From contig JALORN010000017.1 in NCBI GenBank assembly GCA_025458905.1, forward strand, positions 59,023 through 109,945: a stretch of 50,923 nucleotides of DNA. The letters run 5' to 3'. The notes under the pieces were generated by a model. The model did no database searches, had not been told where the DNA came from, and saw only the letters and a program-made list of their open reading frames with translations. This stretch comes from Steroidobacteraceae bacterium. GTDB taxonomy: Bacteria; Pseudomonadota; Gammaproteobacteria; Steroidobacterales; Steroidobacteraceae. This document shows, piece by piece, positions 1-8,390 of the stretch. Numbering within the stretch: position 1 is the first letter of the stretch; each line of letters opens with the position of its first letter. The position numbers were made by a program, and so were the translations under genes.

Positions 1-79
1 GATCTGTTTTCGTGCTGGCCTGCCGGCCAGAACGAAAACAGATCTGTCCCCTTTTCCAAAAATAAATCTGTCCCCTTTT
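1..79. repeat. Palindromic REP-like element, truncated by the window edge
   Basis: Bases 1-20 and 25-44 are inverted copies matching at 19 of 20 positions around a TGCC loop. They are followed by two direct copies of the core AAATCTGTCCCCTTTT, at about 40-55 (with GATCTG) and 64-79. The same core recurs at 2670 and twice, inverted, at 5813-5882. The element lies 3' to the HNH gene, which ends at 83. Structure and spacing resemble REP/BIME elements mobilised by Y1 (RAYT) transposases, but no transposase gene is present here. Confidence 0.75.
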
Positions 80-82
80 CTC

Positions 83-754
83 CTACGCCATCAGCTTCTG
101 CAGGCGGCCGTGGAGGGGGCTCGAGCGCGGAAAGTGGGCGATCAGGTAGGCCATCTGGTCGAACAGCACCCGCCGGCCCTTGAGGAAGATGTACTCGGCG
201 TAGGTCGGGGTGAACGGCACCGCCAGCAGGTGCATCTTCGCCTGCTCCGGCGTGCGCGAGGCCTTGAGGTTGTTGCAGCGGCGGCAGGCGGTGACGACGT
301 TGTTCCAGGTGTCGCGGCCGCCCTGGCTGAACGGCCGCACGTGGTCGCGCGACAGTTCGCGCGACGGAAAGCGGCCGCCACAGTAGAGGCACAGGTACGC
401 ATCCCGCCGGAACAGCGTCTGGTTGTTCAACGGCGGCGTGTAGTCGTGGCGCAGGTTGCCGGGGTTGCCGGTGTGCCCGACCGTGGCGACGATCGAGTTC
501 ACCTCGAGCACCGTGCGGCGGCCGGTCAGCGCACTGGTCCCACCGTAGAGCTGGAAGATCGGCGTGCCGCAGGTGTAGGCCACCTGCCCTTGGTGATAGA
601 GCCGCGCGGCTTCCTTGTAGTCGATCCACTCGAGCGGCATGCCCGCGACGTCGGTCCGCAGCACGTGGTGATGGAGCGACACGAGGCCTGGGCGCGAATC
701 GATGCGGACATCGTCGTACCCGTGGTCGGCCTGGTCGAGGTCGATACCGCGCAT
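83..754 (-). CDS. HNH endonuclease (McrA-like)
   Basis: A 223-residue protein with a zinc-ribbon HNH nuclease core. Two CxxC pairs (C122/C125 and C157/C160) flank the catalytic segment with D137-H138 and a following asparagine near 151-152. The C-terminal part, ending with an FDQM motif near residue 198, is typical of a widespread proteobacterial family of about 190-220 residues annotated HNH endonuclease, whose cellular role is not settled. The ATG at 754 was chosen because the open frame upstream of it is only arginine/proline-rich antisense-type sequence. No strong ribosome site is visible. The stop codon lies just beside the palindromic repeat at 1-79. The family call is firm; the substrate is unknown. 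Confidence 0.85.
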   Translation of the reverse strand: MRGIDLDQADHGYDDVRIDSRPGLVSLHHHVLRTDVAGMPLEWIDYKEAARLYHQGQVAYTCGTPIFQLYGGTSALTGRRTVLEVNSIVATVGHTGNPGNLRHDYTPPLNNQTLFRRDAYLCLYCGGRFPSRELSRDHVRPFSQGGRDTWNNVVTACRRCNNLKASRTPEQAKMHLLAVPFTPTYAEYIFLKGRRVLFDQMAYLIAHFPRSSPLHGRLQKLMA

Positions 755-867
755 GGCAAGGGCCAAGATAAGCACCCGGGGCGGGGAATTCAACGGCGCA
801 AGGCCTTCATCGGCCGCGGCTTTTCGACGCCCTGACCGCGCCTGCGGCAGCGCGCCAGCATTCGACC

Positions 868-1279
868 ATGACCGCGGGCGTGCGCATCGGAACGGCGGAG
901 TACGAGCCGGCCGAAGCCAGGCTCGGCGCGAGCCTCGCCGACCCCCATGTCGCGCGGCCGGGCGGCATCGACCCGGCCACCCTTCCGCTGCCTCGGTCGC
1001 TGGAGCTCTCGGCCGTCGACCGGCCGGTCCACGGCGGGACGTGGGCACCGGCGCTGCAGCTGATCGACCGCGCACCGCAGGTCGCCCGCTGGAAGGCTCT
1101 CGACGGCTGGACGGGGCGCTTGGGGGTGGGACGGCGCCGGGGCACGGCTCGCGCACCGAGTCGGGCTCGACGCACTGCGTGCGGCACCGCGCGAACTGAT
1201 GGAGGATCGGGCTGCCGACGGCGTGCGACTCGCGCGCCAGCGGTTCCTGCCGTTCGACACGGCGCAGTGCGCGGACTGA
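868..1279 (+). pseudogene. Frameshifted hypothetical gene
   Basis: Reading from ATG 868 gives codons with strong third-position G/C bias up to about base 1120. The bias then moves to the next frame, which ends with TGA at 1277-1279. Removing one G from the five-G run at 1122-1126 joins both parts into one protein of about 136 residues, ending in an Arg/Ala-rich helix-like stretch. I do not recognise the family and see no signal peptide or membrane segment. The single-base change in a homopolymer could be a true decay mutation or a sequencing error. No convincing ribosome site precedes the ATG, so the start is uncertain. If this gene is not real, the stretch 755-1367 holds nothing else that I can identify. 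Confidence 0.5.
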
Positions 1280-1367
1280 TCCGGATTCGCCACGAGGATC
1301 GTAAGCGTCGGTTCACCGGGGCGGGCGCCCGGCGGTCCACATCACGCTCTCAGGGGAGTCGGGGACG

Positions 1368-2468
1368 ATGAAGCCAAGCAGACTGACGCGACGCCGGATG
1401 ATCCAGGGCTCGGCAGGCATCGCTGCCACCACGGGCCTCGCCGCGACCACCGGCCTCGCCGCCTCGGCGGGCCGCATCGCCGACGCCCCAGCGCCGACGG
1501 CGACGTTGGCAGCGTCGGCGGCGACGGCACCCTCGCCGCCCACCGATGCCGCGCCGCGCCCGAAGTTCCGCGCCGCCGTGCTGCGCCTGCCGATCGAGAT
1601 CCCGATCACCGCCGCCGCGCTCGAAGCGACCCGCCGCCGCAACGCCGATGCGATGCTCGCCGCGATCGACGCGGCCATGAGAGGCCCGGGCGAGAAGCCG
1701 AAGGTGCTGGTGTTCCCGGTGCTCTCCTACACCTCGTCGCGCCGCGCCGTCTCCGGCGTGCCGATGTCGACGGTGGCCGTCGATCTCGTCTCGGAGCCGC
1801 TCGACAAGTCGATCTTCGCGCCGGTCGTCGAGGCCTGCCGCCGCCACGACATCTACGTCGCGACCAGCACCCAGGAGAAGGTGCCGGCGCTGCCCGGCGT
1901 GTACTTCCACACCGGCTTCGTGATGGGCCCGAAAGGCCTGGTGCTGCGCTCGCCGAAGTCGCAGGCACAGAGCGCGCCCGAGGTCTCGTACCTGCGCGAC
2001 CTCGCCAAGGACTACGTGCGCATCTTCGGGCCGGACTCGATCCTGCCGGTCGCCGACACGCCGGTCGGGCGGATCGCCTGCTACGTCGAGGCCGAGGCGC
2101 AGGTGCTCGAGGCCTCGCGGCTGTTCGCCTCCAAGGGCGCCGAGATGATCCTGCACACCAGCCTCGAGGAGGACGAGGTGCCATGGGTCGCCCTGAAGCA
2201 GGCGATCGGCTTCCAGTGCCACGTGTTCCTGCTGACGGGGACCACCTCGCGCTTCGTGCGTGCCGACCGGCCCGAGCCCGAGTGGGCCGGCGGGTCCTCC
2301 ACGATCGTCGGACCGGACGGCCACGTGCTCGCGCAGAAGGCCGGCCGGGACGAGGGCGCGGCGATCGCCGGGATCGACCTGAACGAGATCGCGAAGGCGA
2401 AGAAGAAGTACGGGCGCAACACCGTGCCGGCGTGGTGGCTCTACTCCGACCTCTACAAGCCCCGCTGA
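1368..2468 (+). CDS. Tat-exported carbon-nitrogen hydrolase (nitrilase-like) protein
   Basis: A 366-residue protein. The N-terminus has RRRM at residues 8-11 followed by a long Ala/Gly-rich stretch, a Tat-type signal. Residues 67-340 look like a nitrilase/amidase fold. The presumed catalytic cysteine is C238 in GRIACYVE and a candidate lysine is K197. At the position of the usual FPE glutamate the sequence reads FPVLSY, so V118 replaces the first catalytic Glu. Known members use a Glu-Lys-Cys triad, so this protein may have altered chemistry or be inactive. A GGGGAG-like ribosome site lies 10-15 bases upstream of the ATG. It is followed at 2713 by a second Tat-exported hydrolase on the same strand. 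Confidence 0.75.
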   Translation: MKPSRLTRRRMIQGSAGIAATTGLAATTGLAASAGRIADAPAPTATLAASAATAPSPPTDAAPRPKFRAAVLRLPIEIPITAAALEATRRRNADAMLAAIDAAMRGPGEKPKVLVFPVLSYTSSRRAVSGVPMSTVAVDLVSEPLDKSIFAPVVEACRRHDIYVATSTQEKVPALPGVYFHTGFVMGPKGLVLRSPKSQAQSAPEVSYLRDLAKDYVRIFGPDSILPVADTPVGRIACYVEAEAQVLEASRLFASKGAEMILHTSLEEDEVPWVALKQAIGFQCHVFLLTGTTSRFVRADRPEPEWAGGSSTIVGPDGHVLAQKAGRDEGAAIAGIDLNEIAKAKKKYGRNTVPAWWLYSDLYKPR

Positions 2469-2664
2469 CCGAAAGGGAGGGATCTAGTCCTCCACTTGCC
2501 TGTTTCGCCGTCACGGGACGGCTCAGCATCCCTAACCCGCCATCCCCGGCGGTTCCGGCGCGCCACCCGACGGCAAGCCATCGAGGGCGCGCTGCTTGCG
2601 CCAGGCCCGCCGAGAGGCGCAGGCTTCGGAGGCATCTGAGCAGGCGGGCGCGTCCGCCGATACA

Positions 2665-2687
2665 GAAAATAAATCCGTCCCCTTTTC
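2665..2687. repeat. Single copy of the GTCCCCTTTTC repeat core
   Basis: GAAAATAAATCCGTCCCC followed by TTTTC differs by one base in the core (CCG for CTG) from the copies near 64 and 5866. It sits 25 bases upstream of the amidohydrolase start, in the leader of that gene. No long inverted partner is evident, so this looks like a solo half-element. Confidence 0.6.
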
Positions 2688-2712
2688 GCCTTTTCGCACC
2701 GACGGGGGCTTC

Positions 2713-4212
2713 ATGCGCAAGCGGATCTTCGCCCACGATCCCGACGGACTGCGGCTGCCGATCAAGGTCGACAGCACCTCGAACGGCGAGTTCCTGCCGC
2801 CGTCACTGACGCCGGCCGAGGAGGAAGCGAACCGCCGCGCGCTCGAGCAGGCCGACGCCCACGCGCGCCGCACCGGCCGCGCACGGCGCGAGTTCCTGGT
2901 TTCCGCCTGCGGCGCCGCGACGACGCTGCTGGCGTTCAACGAGGTCGCCGCGGCGGCCGGCAAGCGCGGCAGCTCCTACGTGCTGCCGGGCGAGGCGCGC
3001 TTCGAGGAGCCGGCCGCGCGCGCCGCCCTCGACGGCGACGAGTTCATCTTCGACGTGCAGGGCCACCACGTCGGCACCGTCGAGAGCTGGCGCGAGGGCA
3101 CGCCGCTGTGGCCGGCGCGCAAGGCCCTGGCCTCGGGCTTCCCGCCGCACGCGGCCTGCGGCTATCGCGGCGCCGACCCGGAACTCGGCCACATCGAGTG
3201 CCTCGACGCCGATGCCTTCGTGAAGGAGGTCTTCCTCGACAGCGACACCGACGTCGCGGTGCTGTCCTTCGGCCCGGCGCCCGGCAACACGATGATGCCG
3301 CAGTACTCCGAAGGCGCGATGACCGTGCGCCTGGTCGAGGCGCTCGGCACGACGCAGCGCCTGATGGTGCACGGCCGCTGCATGCCCACCTTTCCCGAGG
3401 ACCTCGAGGCGATGGACGAGGCCGCGGCGAGGTGGCCGATCGCCGCGTGGAAGACCTACACCCAGCAGGGTCCGGGCGACACCGGCTACTTCCTGGACGA
3501 TCCGCTCGGCCAGCGCTTCATCGACAAGGTGCGCAAGCTCGGCAACAAGCGCATCGCCGTGCACAAGGGCCTGCCCTTCCTGCAGTACAAGGACAACCTC
3601 AAGTACGCGAGCTCGCGCGACGTCGGGCCTGCGGCGCGCGCCAACCCCGACGTGATCTTCATGATCTACCACTCGGGCTACGACATGCGCGTGCCCGAGG
3701 GGCCATACGCGCGCGGCTCCGGCAGCGGCGTCGACGACCTGATCACCTCGCTGCTCGACGCGGGCCTCGAGCCCGGCACCAACCACAACGTCTACGCCGA
3801 GCTCGGCAGCACCTGGCGCTATCTCATGCGCGACGCCGACCAGGCCGCGCACGTGATCGGCAAGCTGCTGAAGTACGTCGGGCCCGACCGCGTGCTCTGG
3901 GGCACCGACTCGATCTGGTACGGCTCGCCGCAGGACCAGATCATGGCGTTCCGCGCGTTCCAGATCTCCGACGAGTTCCAGCAGAAGCATGGCTATCCGA
4001 AGATCACGCCGCGGATCCGCGCGCAGGTCTTCGGCCTCAACGGCGCGGCCGCCTACGGCCTCGCCCCCGCGGAGGTAAGGCGCACGACCGCACGCGATCC
4101 CGTGGGCCGCGCGCGCGACACCTACCGCGACGAGCCGGACCCGAGCTTCCTCACCTACGGACCGCGGAACCGGCGTGAGTTCTTCCGGCTGCTCGCGCTG
4201 CAGGAGCGGTGA
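2713..4212 (+). CDS. Amidohydrolase-2 family metal-dependent hydrolase with internal-looking Tat motif
   Basis: 499 residues. The start is ATG 2713, preceded by GGGGG; in-frame sequence upstream translates the palindromic repeat and is unlikely to be coding. A twin-arginine motif ARREFLVSA with a following hydrophobic Ala-rich stretch lies at residues 57-82, unusually far from the N-terminus. The rest is an amidohydrolase TIM barrel: FDVQGHH (residues 113-119, replacing the usual DxHxH), a later HKG, HSGYD, and WGTDS near the C-terminal metal site. Members of this family decarboxylate or hydrolyse ring compounds; the substrate cannot be told here. The stop overlaps the GTG start of the next gene by 4 bp, suggesting translational coupling with the cytochrome c/dehydrogenase gene. 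Confidence 0.8.
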   Translation: MRKRIFAHDPDGLRLPIKVDSTSNGEFLPPSLTPAEEEANRRALEQADAHARRTGRARREFLVSACGAATTLLAFNEVAAAAGKRGSSYVLPGEARFEEPAARAALDGDEFIFDVQGHHVGTVESWREGTPLWPARKALASGFPPHAACGYRGADPELGHIECLDADAFVKEVFLDSDTDVAVLSFGPAPGNTMMPQYSEGAMTVRLVEALGTTQRLMVHGRCMPTFPEDLEAMDEAAARWPIAAWKTYTQQGPGDTGYFLDDPLGQRFIDKVRKLGNKRIAVHKGLPFLQYKDNLKYASSRDVGPAARANPDVIFMIYHSGYDMRVPEGPYARGSGSGVDDLITSLLDAGLEPGTNHNVYAELGSTWRYLMRDADQAAHVIGKLLKYVGPDRVLWGTDSIWYGSPQDQIMAFRAFQISDEFQQKHGYPKITPRIRAQVFGLNGAAAYGLAPAEVRRTTARDPVGRARDTYRDEPDPSFLTYGPRNRREFFRLLALQER

Positions 4213-5804
4213 GCAGCACGGGGCGCAGTGCCCGGCGCGGCGCAGCGGCGATCGCGGTTGCGCCTCGGATGGCGAGTGCGATCCTGGCCGCAGGCGTGCT
4301 GCTGGGCTGGCTCGCACCCCACGCCATGGCCGCATCCGACACTCCGACCCCGCCGCTCCCGCGCGCGCCCCGCGACCCGGTCGCAGCCCTGTACGCGGAG
4401 CAGTGCGCGGTTTGCCACGGCGACGACCTGCGCGGCGCGGCGCAGGGGCCGCCGCTGGTCGGCGTCGCACTGCGCCACGGCGCGACGGTCGAGCGGATCG
4501 CGGCCGCGACGGCTGCCGGGTTCCCGGACCGTGGGATGCCAGCCTGGTCGAAGGCGCTGACGGGCGACCAGATCCGCGCGCTGGCGGTGTACGTATCGGA
4601 ACGGCGGGCCGGCACGACGCTCGCGGATTTCCGCTACGCCGCGCCGCTCGCGATCCCGGCCGGGGTGATCCGCAGCGAGCAGCATGCGTTCCGGATCGAG
4701 ACGGTCGCGACCGGGCTCGACCCCCTGCCCTATGCGCTCGCGGTGCTGCCCGACGGCAGCTTCCTGGTCACCGAGAAGATGCGCGGCCTGCGACACGTCG
4801 CGGCGGACGGCCGCCGCTCGATGCGGGTGCGCGATACGCCGGCGGCGTACGCCGATGCCCTGCAGCTCGGCGGGCAGGCGATGGGGGTCGGCTGGATCCT
4901 CGACGTGGCGCTGCACCCCGACTACGGGCGCAACGGCTGGATCTACCTCAGCCACGGCGATCGCTGCAGCGACTGCAACGCGGAGAGCCGGCGCACCGGC
5001 CAGCCGGTGTCGATGATCCGGCTGCTGCGCGGCCGCCTGCGCGGCGACGCGTGGGTCGACCAGGAGGTGATCTGGCAGTCGCCGCGCGAGACCTATACCG
5101 CGATGTTCGAGATCGCGGCCGGCGGGCGCATCGCGTTCGACGGCCGCGGCCACGTGTTCCTCAGCATCGGCATGAAGGGCGCGAGCGACATCGCCGACTT
5201 CCAGGACCTCGGGCGGCCGAGCGGCAAGGTGCTGCGGCTGCACGACGACGGGCGCGTGCCGCGCGACAACCCGTTCGTCGGCCGCGACGGCGCGCTGCCG
5301 GAGATCTGGAGCTACGGGCATCGCAGCCCGCAGGGCCTCGAGGTCGAACCCTCGAGCGGCGACGCCTGGAACACCTAGATGGGCCCGCGCGGCGGGGACG
5401 AGCTCAACCAGCTACGCGCGGGCGGCAACTACGGCTGGCCGCTCGCCTCGGGCGGCGTCAACTACGACGGCACGCCGCTCGACAACGCGCGCCGCCTGGG
5501 TATCGCCTTCGACCCGGCCAGGCTCGAGCCGCCCGCGCTCGACCTCACGCCCTCGCCGGCGATCTCGAGCTTCGTGTTCTACCGCGGCAACGCCTTTCCG
5601 CAGTGGCGCGGCAACCTGGTCGTCGGCACCCTGCGCGCCTCGGACCTCCTGCGGATCGAGCTGCGCGACGGCCAGGTCGCGCGCGTCGAAACGCTGCTGA
5701 CGGACCTCGCGCGGATCCGCGACGTGGCGCTCGGCCGCGCGGGCGAGATCTACCTGCTGCTGGAGCACGCGAGCGGCGCCCAGATCGTGCGCCTCGTACC
5801 GGAG
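4209..5804 (+). pseudogene. Cytochrome c-PQQ aldose dehydrogenase fusion, interrupted by an amber codon
   Basis: From GTG 4209 (or ATG 4269, which directly precedes a good signal peptide) the product has a secretion signal and a monohaem cytochrome c domain (C66-x2-C69-H70 and M110). It continues into a soluble PQQ-dependent aldose dehydrogenase beta-propeller of the GSDH/YliI type. At 5376-5378 the codon in WNT-stop-MGPRGGDELN is TAG; the family normally has Glu here (W..E.GPRGGDE), so a single GAG-to-TAG change explains it. The frame then stays open with clear homology to about 5804 (QIVRLVPE). There it runs into the inverted repeat at 5813-5882 without a native stop codon. The fusion would pass electrons from sugar oxidation to its own haem in the periplasm. 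It is probably inactive unless the amber codon is read through. Confidence 0.8.
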
Positions 5805-5812
5805 AAAAGGGA

Positions 5813-5882
5813 GAAAAGGGGACAGATTTATTTTCCGCTGCCTGCATCCGCAGGCAGCGGAAAACAAATCTGTCCCCTTTTC
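5813..5882. repeat. Large palindromic REP/BIME-like inverted repeat
   Basis: The arms 5813-5845 and 5850-5882 match at 32 of 33 positions around an ATCC loop. Each arm carries GAAAAGGGGACAGATTT or its complement at the outside and the complementary GCTGCCTGC/GCAGGCAGC near the loop. The element replaces the expected end of the dehydrogenase gene and stops 4 bases before the stop codon of the convergent DUF411 gene. As RNA it would form a very stable hairpin and could act as a bidirectional transcription barrier. Related copies are at 1-79 and 2665-2687. Confidence 0.85.
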
Positions 5883-5885
5883 GCT

Positions 5886-6392
5886 TTAGTGCCTGGCGAA
5901 AACCCGGGTTTCGCCGGCGGCGTTGAACGCGAGCACGTCGTAGGGCTCGACCACGTTGCCCTGCTCCATGCCGGGCGAGCCGACCGGCATGCCGGGCACC
6001 GACAGGCCGTCGACCCGCGGCCGGGTCTTGAGCAGGCGGCGGATGTCGGCGGCGGGCACGTGGCCCTCGACCACGTAGCCGCCCACCTTCGCGGTGTGGC
6101 ACGAGGCGAGCTTCGGCGGCACCTTCCAGTCGCTGCGGATCGGCGAGAGGTCCTCGAGATCGATGGCGCGCACCGTGAAGCCGTTGGCGCGCAGGTGCGC
6201 GATCCACTTGCCGCAGCAGCCGCAGGTCGGGGTCTTGTAGACGAGCACCTCGGGCAGCGCAGGCTGGGCAGCCAGCGCGCGCGAACCCGAGACGCCCAGC
6301 GACGCGGCGACGCCGCCGAGCAGCACCGCGATCACGACCAGCGACGCGGCGAGACCACGGCGCGAAAGGCGTTGGCGAAGGGACTGGAACAT
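5886..6392 (-). CDS. DUF411 family metal-binding protein
   Basis: 168 residues. An N-terminal membrane anchor or signal (residues 10-42) is followed by a DUF411 domain. The domain has the CxCC cluster in TPTCGCCGKW (C57, C59, C60), a second metal-ligand candidate pair C98-H99, and the conserved VPGMPVGSPGME segment near 132-143. DUF411 proteins occur widely with copper and silver resistance genes and are thought to bind metal in the periplasm. The start at 6392 is supported by GGAG about 10 bases upstream. It converges with the broken dehydrogenase, with only the large palindrome between them. It lies 16 kb from the copper locus, so a functional link is only an inference. Confidence 0.85.
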   Translation of the reverse strand: MFQSLRQRLSRRGLAASLVVIAVLLGGVAASLGVSGSRALAAQPALPEVLVYKTPTCGCCGKWIAHLRANGFTVRAIDLEDLSPIRSDWKVPPKLASCHTAKVGGYVVEGHVPAADIRRLLKTRPRVDGLSVPGMPVGSPGMEQGNVVEPYDVLAFNAAGETRVFARH

Positions 6393-6529
6393 GGCGTACT
6401 CCGGGCGCGGCAGCGGGTCCTTGGACGGAAAACATAGCATGGCCGCTACACTGCGCGTCGCGGCCCCGCGGACCGCCGGCAACGGAGTCCGACCCGTGCG
6501 CCGCCGACCCAGTGAACACCGGAGGTAAC

Positions 6530-7009
6530 ATGTTCCATCACCGTCTCGCCGCCACCCTCGCCCTGCTGCTGCCGCTGCTGGCGGGGGCCCCACTGCATGC
6601 CCAGGCGCCGGCGGCGACCCCGGACACGGCCTTCGTCGCCGCGCGCGACGCGATCTGGGCCAAGGAGAAGAAGATCTACGAGGGCCGGGCCGAGGCGGGC
6701 CTCACCTATTACCTCGCCAACACCTCGGACCGCTACGTCGGCTGGCCCCCGGGACAGGCGAAGCCGTCGAACCTCGAGACCCTGCGCAAGAACTCGGCGG
6801 CCGTGAACCGCAAGAACAGCGAGAAGCTCGAGCTCAGCCTGACCGACTTCACGCTGCGCGACTCGACCGCGGTGATCTACTACCAGACGCACCGCACCGT
6901 GCGGCCGGACGGCACGCGGGTCGACGAGCGCTTCGACACCATCCACGTGTGGGTGCGCGAGGGCGACGACTGGAAGCTGATCGGCGCGATGGCGCGGCCG
7001 CGCCCGTAG
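6530..7009 (+). CDS. Secreted NTF2-like (DUF4440/SnoaL-type) protein
   Basis: 159 residues. The ATG at 6530 follows a strong GGAGGT with very short spacing; a GTG at 6512 lacks a ribosome site. Residues 1-25 are a signal peptide ending near LHAQA. The rest has the pattern of a small cone-shaped NTF2 fold: an N-terminal helix (AARDAIWAKEKKIYEG), a central TYYLANTSDRYVGW segment and C-terminal strands ending in HVWVREGDDWKLIGA, which is the family hallmark. Function is unknown; such proteins include hydrolases, isomerases and non-enzymatic binding proteins. It is divergent from the DUF411 gene, and the two share a promoter region of about 137 bp. Confidence 0.75.
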   Translation: MFHHRLAATLALLLPLLAGAPLHAQAPAATPDTAFVAARDAIWAKEKKIYEGRAEAGLTYYLANTSDRYVGWPPGQAKPSNLETLRKNSAAVNRKNSEKLELSLTDFTLRDSTAVIYYQTHRTVRPDGTRVDERFDTIHVWVREGDDWKLIGAMARPRP

Positions 7010-7080
7010 CACGCCGAGGGCGCCGAAACCGCCGCGGCCGTCACGGCGCGAGGCCGGGCGCCGGGGCAACGGTTCGCGGG

Positions 7081-8138
7081 TCAGCCGCGTCCCGCGATGC
7101 TCCGCCGCGCGAGCCCCATCGCGCCGACGATGCAGGCGGCGAACAGCGCGCCTTCGAGCCCGCCGGTGACGATGCGGCTGACCGGGCCGAAGCCGCCCTC
7201 GCCGAACCACTGGCCGAGCGCGTCGAGCCGCAGGCGCGAGTCCGGGAACACCTCGGCGAGCCGCTCCAGGCTGCCGCCCATCATCCGCCCACCCAGCGAG
7301 GCGATCAGCACGCCCGTCGCGCCGCCGGCCAGCGCGGCGAGCGACGCGCTGCGGGCGAGCGTCGAGCCCTGCTGCCGCAGCCATTCGCGGCCGGCCACGA
7401 AGCCGACGGCGCCGCCGAGCAGCGCGCCTTCCAGCCCGCCCGTGACGTCCCCCGGCGAGCGACCGAGCAGCAGGTTGAAGGCGTCGAGCCCGAGCAGCTT
7501 GACGATCGCGCCGACCAGCATGCCGCCGAGCGCGCCGCCGACGATGCTCCAGTGCCGGACCGCGCCGAATCCGGCCGCGGCGATCCCGAAGCTGACCCCC
7601 AGGCCGCCGAGCAGCGCGACCACCAGGCACAGCCAGAGCATCACGAGCGCGATCGAGATCGCGCCGACTCCCGGGCCCAGCGGCTGCGATGCGCCGATCA
7701 CCCCGTAGAGCATGCCGCCGAACACGCCGGCCACGCTCGCGCCCAGCGTGCCGGCACCGCGACCGGGACCGGAACCGGGGCCAAGGCCGGGGCCGGGGCC
7801 GGGGCCGGCGCGACGGTGGGCGCGCTGGCGACGGTGGCGACGAAGCGATAGCCGTGCTTCGGCACGGTCTCGATGAAACGCGGGCGCGCGGCGTCGTCGC
7901 CGAGCTGGCGCCGCAGCGCGCTGATGCACTGCGTGATCGCCTCGTCCGTGACCGGGACGTTGCGCCAGACGTCGCGCAGCAGGCGTTCCTTGGTGACGAG
8001 CCGGCCCGCCTCGCGGACCAGCAGGGCGAGCGCGTCGAAGTAGCGCGCGTTCAGCTCCACCGGCCCGTCGTCGCGGCGCAGTTCGCGGTTGCGGAGGTCG
8101 AGCGAGAAGCGCTCGAAGTGCAGGATGTCGGGCTCCAT
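7081..8138 (-). pseudogene. Winged-helix (CadC/OmpR-type) membrane regulator with internal frameshift
   Basis: From ATG 8138 the first 103 residues form an OmpR-type winged-helix DNA-binding domain (RYFDALALL, VTKERLLRDVW, IETVPKHGYRFV). An Ala-Pro/Val-Pro linker follows, encoded by the hexamer repeat at 7761-7808. In that frame the protein soon stops at 7698. A different minus frame from about 7755 to TGA 7081-7083 encodes a clearly protein-like Gly-rich domain of four or more membrane segments (ISIALVMLWLCLVVALLGG, GGALGGMLVGAIVKLLG). A one-base shift near 7740-7808 would join both into one regulator of about 352 residues. This could be a sequencing error in the repeat, a pseudogene, or a phase-variable switch. 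It is divergent from the membrane protein gene at 8391. Confidence 0.7.
7761..7808. repeat. Hexamer tandem repeat (GGCCGG-type, eight units)
   Basis: Eight six-base units in register: GACCGG twice, AACCGG, GGCCAA, then GGCCGG four times. On the minus strand they encode the Pro-Ala/Pro-Val linker between the DNA-binding and membrane domains of the winged-helix regulator. The coding frame changes at or just beyond this tract. Confidence 0.8.
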
Positions 8139-8390
8139 GCCGCGATCGTCGCACGGTCGGCGCGACGCCGCCCATGCGCCCGGGCCGAGGGGGCACGACG
8201 GCCGGCGGAGCGGGACGCGCGGGTTGCGGGCAGCGCCTGCAACGCCTTTGCCCGCGGGCACGCACGTCGCGCTTCACGCGCTCCCGCTTCACGCCTTCTC
8301 AGCCGGGCTCAGGAATTCCTCAGCTCCCGCTCATGTCGCTCACCCATCGCGATCGTCAGGCTGGAGACTCCTCGGGACACGGAGATCGGG

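Noticed and set aside
2803..4470. Minus-strand open frame opposite the amidohydrolase
   Set aside because: No domain, and codon pattern is the mirror of the real gene on the plus strand.
5379..6437. Separate gene starting at ATG 5379 after the amber codon
   Set aside because: It continues the dehydrogenase fold in the same frame, then runs through the palindrome and antisense to DUF411; it is the 3' part of the broken gene.
7777..7806. Possible CRISPR or minisatellite
   Set aside because: Only short hexamer units without spacers, inside a coding linker.
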